A stretch of 64,000 nt of DNA from assembly GCA_035235625.1 (NCBI GenBank), contig CP141149.1:29691753-29755752 (forward strand), given 5' to 3'. The notes under the pieces were generated by a model, which was not told the origin of the DNA, ran no database searches, and saw only the letters and a program-made list of their open reading frames with translations. The position numbers were made by a program, and so were the translations under genes. The DNA is from Saururus chinensis. Taxonomy: Eukaryota > Streptophyta > Magnoliopsida > Piperales > Saururaceae. Shown in pieces: positions 12,020 to 23,567 of the stretch (its first letter is position 1; every line of letters begins with the position of its first letter).

Positions 12020-13765
12020 AGACCCCGATATTTTCCCTATATTCCCTAAGCAAAAGAAATTTTTTTTTTTTTACTCTTTTTTTTCCCGATCATCTCTCAA
12101 TCTGTGATTAAGGGTATTACGATAGATTACATATCGTGTGAGAATATTACAAAAAATCACAAATTGAGAGAAGATCGTGTGAAAATATTACAGAGAATCA
12201 CATAAAGGATTTGGTTGCCTTAATACTTCTTTAACCCCACATTCTTTCCCTTCTCTTTCGGCGTTAACTCTGGCAGCCACTGGCACTCTAGCAACGGCTA
12301 GCCAGATTCGGCCGTGGTGACCATGACCAAGGGCCGCCACAGGCAGCCAGATCTTGCAGCGGCAACCGCGACCAGTGGCCGCAAGTTGCGCCAGGTAACC
12401 ACAACCAGCGGCTGCTGGTGGCGACTGGCGACCGCGGCTAGCGTGCAACCAATGGTCTTGCGACAGGTGACCATAGTTGCCAGTCGCGTCCAGCAATGGC
12501 CGCGGCCGTGGTCGCGGCCAACGGCTACGATGAGCCATGGCGGTGAAAAAGTCACCGGTGTTGTTGCCAGCACCGGAGAAGAAAGAATAGCTGGAGAAAA
12601 AAGGGGGAAGAAAGGAAGTGAGGTAAAATAGGGGATATGGGAGATGTTAATAAAAGATGATAGTGTAAGGGAGCAATGGGGGACATAGGGAAAAAAATAA
12701 GGGTTTAAATAGCTACATTATTTCATAATACTATCACCATATTGTTTCATATTGAACCAAGAATGTGGTTATTTGTAACTTATTAAAATTTTAATTTTAT
12801 ATTTTATATTTTATATTTACCTTATTAAAAGGCTCAATAACTCTTTAATTAAAACTCTTATGACATATTCTTTTAGAATTTGGGTTACTAAATTAACCTT
12901 TGACTACCTAAATTTATCTTTAAATTAATATTTGTGCAACTCACTTTAAATAAGCGCAAAAGGCTAAATAAAAAACTTAATTTTAGGTATAAATAAAATA
13001 ATCAGGTATGGTGCATCTGGTAGAACTTTAACATGCTATATCTCATTTATTCGAATTTTGATTTATATATTATTGGTGCTCTTTCAAAACTCTTTTTATC
13101 TAGTTTCCAACCATATAAGTCTCACCTTTAAATTCAACTTTTTCAAAGAGTTATCTAACTCATAAGGGTAAATAGTCAAATTCCTTAAATTTTTACAAAG
13201 CAACCACAAATTAGATAATTAAAAAATAAAAATTAACGGATCTTATAACCCTACTTTTACCTAGATATAATTAGTCATTGTTAGGCCTTACCTGCTACAT
13301 GTGGTGGCAACTAGATATGGCAGAGGCCAAGCCTAGCTAGGTGGTTGCAGCTAGAGCCATGTTGCGGTAGGCCTTGCTTAGTTGCTAGTCGTAGTGGGCT
13401 TGCACACAGCCACAAGCAAAACTAGGTTTCTGGCCTTCATACAATAACATGCTAAGCCAAGCACGTAGCTCTATCTTTCTCCAATCGAGCTTTTAGCCTG
13501 CACTGGCCAAAGCCGAAAGGTTTGGCTGGACCCTAGCCTAACCTGTGCAGCCAGAGCCTAGGCCGCGATGCTAAGCCACTATGTTAGCCTGTGGCTGCAA
13601 TAAAATATGAAAAAAAAGGAGGAAAAAGTGGTCATCATTGCTTAAATTAAAAATAGTGGTTTTGAAAAAGGGATAGAGTTCAAGTATTGGGGCAAGTAGG
13701 AGCAATGTGATAAATAAAATATAGGAATGTTACAAGGTATTTAGGGAAATACGGGATCTGAAGTT
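12020..13765. repeat. Possible degenerate transposon with GC-rich core
   Basis: The left edge reads GACCCCGATATTTTCCCTA. The right edge in reverse complement reads GATCCCGTATTTCCCTAAAT, which may be eroded terminal inverted repeats. The interior has GC-rich blocks (12280-12560, 13300-13570) full of GGCAACGG/GCCGCAAG-like words, separated by AT-rich DNA. Purine-rich tails with similar wording (AGGGAGCAATGGGGGACA, AAGTAGGAGCAATGTGATA) follow each block, so the two halves may be related. No transposase was seen. Confidence 0.3.
12087..12176. repeat. Short foldback repeat
   Basis: CGATCATCTCTCAATCTGTGAT (12087 on) faces its near-complement ending at 12176 (ATCACAAATTGAGAGAAGATC), with about 45 bases between. 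Related words (GTGTGAGAATATTAC, GTGTGAAAATATTAC) recur just beside the right arm, suggesting local duplication. Confidence 0.65.
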
Positions 13766-16700
13766 TAAAAAAAAAAGGGACAAATTTTTACTCTCACTAG
13801 GGTCGGAGGAATTTACTGGGTTCAAATAACACACATTGGTGAACTCGTTTGAGATTTAACAGAAAAAATCAAATTAACTAAATTGGTGGAAAAGATCTTG
13901 AAATACTTTGTCAAGGTGCGGTTCTACACAGTTAGCAGCAAGAAGTGAACATCAGTCAGTAATGCATACTTTAGCCATTCACATAGAAGAAACTCGGTTG
14001 GTCAAGATTAGTCGTGGCTGATTATTTGGGATTAGTTGTGGCTGATTATTTGGTTGCTAGAGCAGGCTGCCGTTAGGGGTGAATGCGACTACAAACCGAT
14101 GATCTTACCTCTAAGTGCAGTACGTTGAATAATCCTTCAACTGCGGACAGGTGGGATAAGATCACCAAAACTAAGAAGTGTAAAAGACGCAAAGGGCACT
14201 GCACTGGTGACGACCGGAAAGAACTCTGGACACATGCTTTCAAAGGCGTGGGAATTGGAAAAATTATTAGAAAATGACATTCTAGAAGGTTAATGAATTT
14301 TTATACACCACTCTATTCTATTTTAACACAAGTTTTAATTGAACAGAGAAATATAAGTCGTTTATTGTTATATGAGACTCACTTTCTTCTATTTAAATTC
14401 TATAAGACAAAAAGAGATGTAGAGTCATATCATCCTTTCAGAAAGGGCACTGGCCGACTAGAGAATGAAAGTGATGACCACTTATCTTCATGCGAATCTG
14501 GTAGTAGAAGCATGGCTCGGGCGTTGACAAAGAACACCATTCGAGTGGCCTTTTCCAGTTTCCACATGACTTGGGGACTCCCCATTATTGACAGCTACTA
14601 CTACTCGTCCCCTTGCTCCAAGGGGACCCCTCCTTTAACTAGGAGAAAAAGAGGGACACGCCCTACTTTTCTACTTGGACTACTTAGGATACACTGCAGT
14701 CGGTAGCACATGTGGAAGTGGAACGGATGATGGTGTTACGGCTGGGAAAATCCAACCACTGCCTAACCCTGTACCCGATCCAACCCATTATAGGTAGGGC
14801 TAGGGTGCGAGTTTAGGCTCTTAACCCATTTTGGATTTAGGGTTGGGTGGTTAAATCCAACCTGCACAACTTAGCTAACCTGACTTTTACTCAATTATAA
14901 ATAATAATAAAAAATTATAAATATGGTGTTAGTTTATTGAATTTATTTATATTATTATTATGATATTTATTTAGTGTATATTATATTGAACCTGAGGTGC
15001 TTAAATACAAATTTAAATATAAATAAGATGTTTAGAGTATAAGTGTGATCACAAAAATTTTATTTTGTGGTAGGTATCAATTTTGGGATAATAGATAATT
15101 ATATCTTAAAGGTGTAGTTAATTTTTATATAGTTTAATTTTTTTTCTTTTATTCTTTTTTGGGTATGATAATTGGAATAAAAATATGTCATATTTTGTTG
15201 TATTAATTACATATCATCTCTCTTTTAGTAAGAGACACATCATGCATTAGACACAACTATATGTGAAAGGCTTGACAGTTATAATAGAGAACAGGTTAGA
15301 AATATGCAACGAGAGAAGTGAATAATAAAGCTCAATGATAGATAATTTTTAAAGGAGAAAAATTGTAAACAAGTGTTACTAATTGCTAAGGGGAGGGTAA
15401 TATGCAACCATAGAGAAATAATTATAAAAATTTTAAAATTAAGACATGTTAAATCACATGATCCTTTATGCCTATTAAAAAAATAATGTTTAATATATTT
15501 TGTGTTTCTATGTGAGTTATCGAAAATCAAGTGGGCTGATCTTGAGTAAATAAACATTGAAGGTTTGTGTTGTTATCATTCTCTTAGAATGAAAGAAAGA
15601 CAACACTACACCTCTAAGGTTTTCGATGATGGCTACTATAAAAACGTGTCAACCACAAATTAGCCAAAGAACTAAACATTACAAATTAATGTTGTAATGT
15701 ATTTAAATTTTTTTGGTATTTGATATTTACAAATATAGGCATATAATACAAATCTAATAAAAAAAATTAAAAGAAAAATATCAAATTACCTGCATACCCA
15801 ACTCAATTTAAAAATAGAGTTTAAATTTTGTACCTAAATTAAAAATAGAATCGGGTCATAAAACCCAACCCAATTTGACCTGCATAAAATAATACACCAT
15901 CAACTCGTAAAAGGCGGTGCACGCATGGACCGGGGGAGTCGCGTTGATCTTTTCTTCTGCTTTGGTGATAAGGTTTCACGTTGAAGAAGACAGAACAGGT
16001 TGGACGATCACTTGCAAGATCATACAATCTATGTGGATTCAGTGCGCTTGGACGATTACTTGAAAGGAACCTGTTTGGATGCTCATGTAATCATGTATTA
16101 TTTGGAACCTTGGATGTTCACGTGTCGAATCAGTTATGAATTCGTGTTCCAATTTTAAGTTCCTCATTGAAAGACGTCTAGCTGACGACAGTATCCAAAC
16201 TTAAATAATTAAATCCCGTGTCCATGTGTAGAGTTATTTGGGCCTTTTTCGCAAACTGATCACCCCGGCAATCAAGTCCTATGACCGCAGGGCTCAACTT
16301 CCTTAAAAACAAAGAATGGAGGAGTCGGAAACAATTCCGGAACGCATTAGAGCAAAGAGCATAAACAAAACAAAAAGAAATGACTCCGCTGCAGACTTCG
16401 TCGACTTACTCTGGTAAACTAAACCAAGTGACGCCATCCAATGAAATGAGAAAACGAACTTTACATTAACGATGAACCATGTAGTAGATGGATTGGGATA
16501 CACTATAATAACATATACAGATACAATGTGCAGATACTTTGAAGAAAAATGCCTCGAGGTATTTCTTTTTTGTCCAATGTTTCGAGGCAATACCAGTGCT
16601 CCAAAGCGGAGAATCTCCTCAAAAATCAGCCACACGGGCAGCTTTGCTGACAAGGAGGTTTCTCAAATAAGAGATTAACGTTCGGATCCATAGCCAAAGT

Positions 16701-17105
16701 TTTGCCTGGCCCAATTTTCAAAATACACAACTCAGACATTGTGGAGATTGGTGATCATCTCGGGTTTAAACTTGATGATCCAGTCCTATATGGCTTTACC
16801 CTATATAGTATCATGCAATAGCATGAACAAACAATCAAAATGCCCTGCCCAAAACAAAATTGGGGACAATGCAAACATCACCGCAAAATATAATTAGATG
16901 GCTCCTTGACAACAGTTCTAAACTGTGATATTTCATGACTGAATAAATTCGAAATTACTACCATACGCGCTTACAAACAAAACTAAAACATAGGTAGGCA
17001 ATCAGAGCATTTAGTAAATAACTTCAAACAAAAAACCAAATACGGAAAGATGTCAGCATTCTTTCGTACACATTAACTAGAACAAACTACTAATCCATTA
17101 TCCCA

Positions 17106-20100
17106 TCAATAACGCTCATAGGACGAAGGGCGCCCTCCTCTATTGGGGCGGTCATAGGGTCCAGGCCTTTCCCTGTAACCTCCACCATCATACCGAGGTG
17201 GTGGACCACCACCTCCATATCTGTCGCCACCACCCCTAGGGCCTCCTCCCTCTCTATCATAGCCACCAGCCCTCTCTTTACCGTATCCATTCATAGGGTA
17301 CCGATCAGATCCACCATAGCGATCATTTGGAAAGCGGTCTCCACTTGCCACATATCTGTCACCAGTATAACGATCACGGCCACCAACACCACCATACCTA
17401 CTGTCCCGGCTGTCCATCCGATCCCGATCCCCATAGCGTCCCCCACTCACACCACCATCATACCGATCATCAATATAGCGGTCATCATAGCGGTCACCTC
17501 CAAAGCGGTCCCCACGGCCACCACTTCCACCAAACCTAGATCGAGAAGGGAAACGCCCCCCACTGCCGCCGCCGCCACCACCCGCAGAAGGGCACTCACG
17601 AGCCCAATGCCCAGGCCGGCCACATTTGAAACAGTCAGATCCCCCGCCACCACCAAATCTGTCACCACGACTGCCACCACCGCTGCTATAGCCTCCCCTT
17701 CCACCACCTCCATAGCCACCATAGCCAGGATCATCAGTTCCACCCAATTTAGGCTGAGCCTTGTTGACTGAGATTACCCGCCCATCCAGCTCTCTCCCAT
17801 GCATCTCACTGATGGCATCTTCCATTGCCCTCTGATCTGCAAAGGTCACAAATCCAAATCCCCGAGGCCGACCTGTATCTCTATCCAGCATGATCTACAC
17901 AAGCGCAAGTACTAAGAATATAACAATAGAAACGTGTGGCTTACTATATAGTTCACTCACATGTAACACATACTTGACTGCCGTTAGGCAAATAAGCTCG
18001 CCACAACACATTTAACATAGATTATTATTGAGTTCAGAGATATTAGCAAATTTATCACCCATTCCAGTATAATTCAATTGTACAATTCAACTAGTATAAG
18101 ATTATATCAATATGAGCCCATCTAATAAACACCATTAAAGACTCATATCTATCTACTATAACAGGAACCATTAACCATACATTTCAACCAAAAACAAAGA
18201 GACATAGACATACCAATCCTCATAAATTGTACATACAAGTGCATGTGTGCTTGTAAAATAAAGGCAGATGCACGTGTGTGAGCATACTTGTACCAATAAC
18301 ATCTTCTGATTTTTATGACTAAACATAGTATCATCAATCCGAATAGATGCTGTAACACCATTTACATCATCAAAGATTAACAGGATGACCAAAGAAAAAA
18401 CGTAGAGAAAATCTGACCATATGTATCAACAATAACAAAACAACACTCGTCAATCATTAAGTGTGCATTGGTGATAATTCAACTTTTGGTCTTGTAAGGT
18501 AAAAATATTTTATTCAGCCTTTCATGAAGTCTATATTAGATGCTTATTGAATTGAACAGCAGAAAATTCACGTAGGCCAACATACCTAAGACATTTAGAT
18601 ATCATTGATCGATTTCTTAATATTAACCAACTGAAAGATAAGCTACGTGACTGGCTGCTGATACATCTTACTATGGAACAGAAGAAGCTGTAAATTTCAG
18701 AACTTGTGGATCATTTGTATAATAACTTCTCCACATCACCAATGAGCTACACCTATAACTCAACCAAATCTTACATTTTCAGACCCTAACAATTTGACAG
18801 CATTTTAAGTGCACTCCAAACGTCTCACATCCAACATAAGTTAGATATGAGCACGCCAACCCAATACTGATCAGCTCTCCCAGTAGCTTATCTTGTTCAC
18901 TTGCGATGAAACAGAGCTAGAACTAATGGCACATATCAAGCATTTCTCCTTGGGATTCAGAAGAGATCCAGATACCGTACGTTTTGACCAAGCCAGATCT
19001 ATCATTTCAAATCAGGCAATGGAAATTGACATCAAATGAGCAGAACTGGATACATATCACCAAAAGTGCAAACAACCGGCAACCAAACTATCCAAACCCA
19101 CAAACTTATGTTGTCCTCATCACTAACATTCTGAATAACAACCATATGTATCAGGAGAATCTACAAATCCACAAAGGCATGCTTCGCTGCTGTCACAATG
19201 TAACTGCAAGCACAGATCATCCAGGACACAAATGGCTCAATTCAGCTTCCTAGTCTTTTTTGGTTCAAGCTTATATCATATCAGATACTAAATTTCCTCA
19301 CATGGCCACGGTGGTTGATAATCCATACCAGGCACCCAACGCTGGCGCACTAAAAAGGTAAGTTCAACAGAAATTGACAAAGCACAACAAAGAGACAACT
19401 AGCCAAGTAGAACAAAAAATAGCCACCAATACAACATGCATATGGTGACGCTGCAAAATTAAAGATGGCAGCCATTATCATGACAGAGGAAAAAAGAAAG
19501 CAGAAGCAGCATAAATAGATAGCGAACTTGTCTCTTGCACTGTTGCCGACTATTAAACTGCAGTTTAACAAGCACAAGACAATTCGCTTCCAAAACGAAC
19601 ACAAGAAACTTGCAGCCCATAACTCCTTTTCCAGAACACAATTTATAGCAACCAACACATTGTATAATGAGCTCTCGAAAATCTAAACCATTGCATGTTT
19701 TCAGCTCCTGTGTACCATATAAATTGAATCATATCCTCCCCGCTCCACATCCAATCAGAGTCAACTGAAGCCAACTCACCATATAAACGAACAAAACTAA
19801 AATAGCACCAATTGTTTTGGTAAAGAAGCAAAGGCTACAACCATCGCTGGCTCAGATAGCACCCAAATTCAGCAGTAAAAGCACAACAGAGTACAATGAA
19901 TTCATCAAGAAACTGCAACATAAACGGAAATTAAACAAAAAAACTGTCACTTTGGCAGACATCTTGACGGACATTGTTAGAAAATCACATGCAAAGTTTA
20001 CTTCTACTCAAAATGTATAGACATCCCTTCCAAAATCCCACAACTCTGCAATTACTGCCTCAACCCTTGCTTCACTTTTTGCCATGCCATACTGAAAAAC

Positions 20101-21740
20101 GCATATTAACCCAAAACTTAATTTTAATCCAAGCTGTCTTGTCAGATTCTCTAGCTTGCATTATATGAGATCAAGACACAAGTCAAAATTAGAAGCCTAG
20201 CATGAAGCAAACCACACACCATCTTCAATCAATGGAGCACCTCCGACTTCATAGCTATCAGATAAATTTGTATTAAAGTAAATCCATTCCAAGTTGCTCC
20301 TGAATGTACGGATCTACTAATTGCCATAACCTGTGGGAATTCTCACCCATATTTAACAGTGCAACAGCCAGCACATCCTTCTCAAAGTACTATATCAATA
20401 CATGTCGCAGGCCTAATTCAATGTGTTCAATAAACCAACTCTAAGCGAAACTAACAAGCCTCAGACTATAGTTCTTTTGCAGATACTACTCAGCTTGAGA
20501 ATCTCTGGAAAAGAACTCCTGAGAAAGAAAATAGCATCCAAGGAAAGTGGTCAAGCTTTGGAGACTCAATGTCAGCTGATTATTAACAACCAGAAAACCC
20601 ATCTAATGCACCTCAAGGGGTCATAACCAGCATTTCACATCATAAGAAACAAAACAAAAAAGATAATCAATAATATGATGAAAAAATGTTAGAAACACTT
20701 AATAACGTAATTAAAACATATATAACAAGCAAATTTAGCAGAAAATTAACTTGCGCAACAAAATATAATAGAGAAGCTGACATAATCATGGAAAAGGAGC
20801 ATAAAATATATCCAGAAGTTTCTAACTTTTCATATTTAGAAATTTCCATTTTCTCCCCTGCATATATTTTGAGAAAGCTATCAAAAAAATTTGAGAACGT
20901 CTAGCCAGAGCTGCATTCTGGTAACTGGGCTGTCAGATCATGGTCTCCACTGCAGATCATTGACTGAGACCACGATCTGACGGCCTCACAGCAGCTCTGG
21001 CAAGCTTTTTTCAAAAAAATTTAGGTGATTCTATCTGCCCCCACTCCCGTAGTGACTTAATCCTATGCAGGCCACGCGCCTCATTCATTTTCTGAATATT
21101 CATTTTCTGAATTAGATTAACTACTTTGCTCACATCAATGAAAAACTATCTGAATCCTTTAATATCCGAGACACTTAGTTGTCAAATGTTACATATAGTG
21201 AATCAAACAACTTTCTTTTCAAACCTAAGTGAACAATTATCAAGTGGGCTTCAAACATGTTTTTCCGTTGTCCATGACTCTTAATTTCATTATATTCTGT
21301 ATTAACACAGCAAGAGTTTCAGCAAAACGCATTCATAAAGGTTTCAATTTTAGTGAGATATTCTAAAGGCGCACCGAGAGCAAAACTCTGACAGCATTTA
21401 TACTATCTTCCGGTTGTTTTTCCCTATGTACTGCATTTTAATTTCTCTTTATTGATTTTACGGCCTAGAATAACTTATTCACCATCGTCAGCAAGCAACG
21501 ATTTACTTCCCAACCAATTACGGCTACACTAACAAGGTGGCTTCAAAGCCAGAACTTTGTTTATACTAAGTAATACGGCACGAGAAATAAATGTAAATTG
21601 GGACAACATAAGCTGAATAAAACCCTAACCTGGGCCTCAAGTATCTTTCCGAAGCGACTGAAGGCGTCTTCAAGCTGCCTATCAGTAGTCTCCCACGACA
21701 AACCCCCAACAAATATCCTCATCTCTTGCTTTCCACCCAT
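17106..21740 (-). CDS. RZ-1-type glycine-rich RNA-binding protein (RRM + CCHC), 299 aa
   Basis: Exon 1 is 21630-21740 (ATG at 21740, [16 protein letters not shown]) and exon 2 is 17106-17894. Together they make 300 codons including the stop. The RRM spans about residues 7-85: RNP2 is IFVGGL in exon 1 and RNP1 is RGFGFVTF in exon 2, so the intron splits the RRM at [17 protein letters not shown] glycine-rich stretch leads to one CCHC zinc knuckle ([15 protein letters not shown]), followed by an R/G/D/Y-rich tail with many DRY and DRFG repeats. This order is that of plant RZ-1A/B/C proteins, which bind RNA in the nucleus and in Arabidopsis influence splicing with SR proteins. I cannot say which paralogue this is. 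The in-frame TTG codons upstream of the ATG are not starts. A further 5'-UTR intron (about 21754-21861, donor GTATCG, acceptor CTTCTTAG) is possible. Confidence 0.9.
20893..21010. repeat. Foldback MITE-like element in the RZ-1-type intron
   Basis: The left arm (20903-20947: GCCAGAGCTGC, then GTCAGATCATGGTCTC) is inverted at 20965-21002 (GAGACCACGATCTGAC, then GCAGCTCTGGC). The pair is flanked by an identical 12-base direct repeat, TCAAAAAAATTT, at 20881-20892 and 21011-21022. That repeat could be a target duplication or chance low complexity. It lies in the large intron of the RZ-1-type gene. Confidence 0.65.
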
Positions 21741-23567
21741 ATCCAACTAAGAAGCGATTGAAAAAAGAATCAAAGACAAGAAGAGTAAGCAAATTTCGAA
21801 ATCGAAAACAACTGCGCAATATCAACGAAAAAAAGGCATTGGAAAAAATGAGCACTCCGATACCTTCCGAACACCGCAGGCTCGGCGGCGTTGTCCTCCG
21901 GACGGATTCTCGAGCGGCAGTGCTGATTGCTGCTCGCCTATGAAACCCTAAACAGCGAGGATATTTTTCTAATTGATATAGACCATCTTCGCTGTGGCGA
22001 GAAAGTGAGGTGTGAGAAGCTGTTCAGAAGCCTCGTCATGCGGCCGTATAACTTTCTTCCGGGGGTCGTGTGGACCCATGATCCTGCTGGGACCCACTTT
22101 GTCTTAGTGGTATCTCTGTCACATATGGAAACCATAAACGGGACTCAACCAAATTTATTTAATGGGGACCGTTGTAGACAAGGATTTACCCTACCTATCC
22201 GTCTAAGATAGAAGAAAATCTAAAAAATCGTGATTTAGTATAAAAATTAACGAAATATATTTATCAATTAATATTTTAAAGATAATTTATAATTAATTTT
22301 AGATTATCCACCTAAATGAGAAGATTAGATATGTCAAACCTATAAAACAATCTAATCCGGTAAGTACCTCATACGAACACTTCTTATTAGGCTTCTTACT
22401 TAAAAGTTTATTTTCTATATTCTCTACTGACAGTAAACCTAAACAAAAGATTGTGTAATAACAATTGATATTTTAAATCGATGATGTATATTAGCGTATG
22501 TTAGCATCATTAGTCTTAATGTTAATATGCGCTAACATCTATACAGTTGATTTTCTAGATAGACTATTCTCATGTGTTTTTTTTGCACTAGACTCACTGT
22601 CAGCTTCTTAACAGTTGACTCCATTCATCAGAAAATAATTATTATAACTGATTAATAACTAAACACAAAGATAGAAAGTACTCTTATGCAGATTTTGCTC
22701 TGTTACATTCAATAGAGAGGGTAATAGGGCCGCTGACTGCTTAGCTAACTCTGTTCTTATTCATAGTAGTTGTCGCTGGATAGGGCATCCTCCCTTTTTC
22801 GCCCGAGGTCCAGAAGGAGGACTGTTATGGTGTTGTAAAACTCAGATCTAACTAAGTTTCCTTTAAGAAAAAAAGGTATACAGGGATGATAAGATGGCTA
22901 ATGAGAGATACCTAGCATTAGTCAATTACTGTGAGGACACTCACTCGTTCAATATAGGCACAAGCACATGATTGTGATCAAGACCTGCACTGGTACCTGG
23001 TATCATGTGACAGCATTCTGACAGTGACATCATTCTGACAGTGACATCGTCTTCACTCTTATCATCGTTGCACCTTCATTTTGGCAAAAGGAGGTATGCG
23101 CAGCTGTTCAGTTAAATGTCAATAAAAACTGAGCAATTGGCCTAAAAACAGTAATAATGGACTCTTCTATGTGAGGATTTGACATGTTGGATGTTGTCCG
23201 TTCTCCAGAAGCACCGTGACATGGAAACTACACTTTTAGCTGTTTATGCCGACCAAATAATTGTCCAGAGTCCAGACAATTTTGAAAACTTAAAATTAAC
23301 TAGTTTTTTTATCTGAAACTACTTGTTTTCAAGCTAGAAAGAACTTCAAAAGGAAATTTCAAAACTTTCTTATAGTTACACTCAAAATTTTATATTCCAT
23401 ATACATATAAAAACTATAGGAGAGCATAATGAAAAATAAAAAATACAGCTGCAAAAATGAATAAATTACAACATGCCAAATGGCAATCATATTTAGGTAG
23501 CGCCATCAAGGCAACCAAAATCCCAAATAATCAGTTGACGAAAATAATTACGTAAAGCCCTCCCATC
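21741..23567. other. Intergenic region between RZ-1-type 5' end and WDR3 3' end
   Basis: About 21741-22000 is the probable leader and promoter of the RZ-1-type gene. Near 22485-22550 there is a small inverted repeat (GTATATTAGCGTATGTTAGCAT facing its near-complement). A LINE 3' relic lies at about 22690-22875. The rest is AT-rich spacer with no gene. Confidence 0.6.
22690..22875 (+). pseudogene. LINE relic: end of an RNase H domain
   Basis: The plus strand reads VTFNREGNRAADCLANSV from about 22705. The RE-x-N-x-AAD-x-LAN motif is the C-terminal signature of RNase H domains in plant L1-type LINE ORF2 proteins. The sequence runs on through a hydrophobic tail to AAGTTTCCTTTAAGAAAAAAAGG, which may be the 3' end with a short A-tract. 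Upstream reading is interrupted and no reverse transcriptase is visible, so this is a 5'-truncated dead copy. Confidence 0.6.

Larger units (their letters stand above)
11117..17105. other. Intergenic region between transporter 5' end and RZ-1-type 3' end
   Basis: About 11117-11400 is the probable transporter leader and promoter. The rest contains a short foldback (12087-12176), a possible 1.7-kb degenerate element (12020-13765) with GC-rich blocks, and AT-rich spacer. At 14740-15895 there is a stretch bounded by opposite-strand words built on AACCCAACC/GGGTTGG, which may be another decayed element. About 16280-17105 is the probable 3' flank or UTR of the RZ-1-type gene. I see no supportable gene. 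Confidence 0.55.

Noticed and set aside
12188-12631. Overlapping open frames on both strands of a GC-rich block
   Set aside because: They are low-complexity translations with no domain; openness follows from base composition within a repeat.
14293-14706. 137-aa plus-strand frame
   Set aside because: No motif; it contains GGGGACTCC/CCAAGGGGACC-type words more like repeat sequence than a gene.
14740-15895. Complete hAT element bounded by GGGTTGG/CCAACCC words
   Set aside because: The edge words are opposed, but I could not define matching termini or a target duplication.
16303-16653. 116-aa minus-strand frame downstream of the RZ-1-type stop
   Set aside because: Probably 3' UTR or flank; no domain and composition like non-coding DNA.
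17327-17743. His- and Val/Ala-rich frames on both strands
   Set aside because: Out-of-frame shadows of the RZ-1-type glycine-rich exon.
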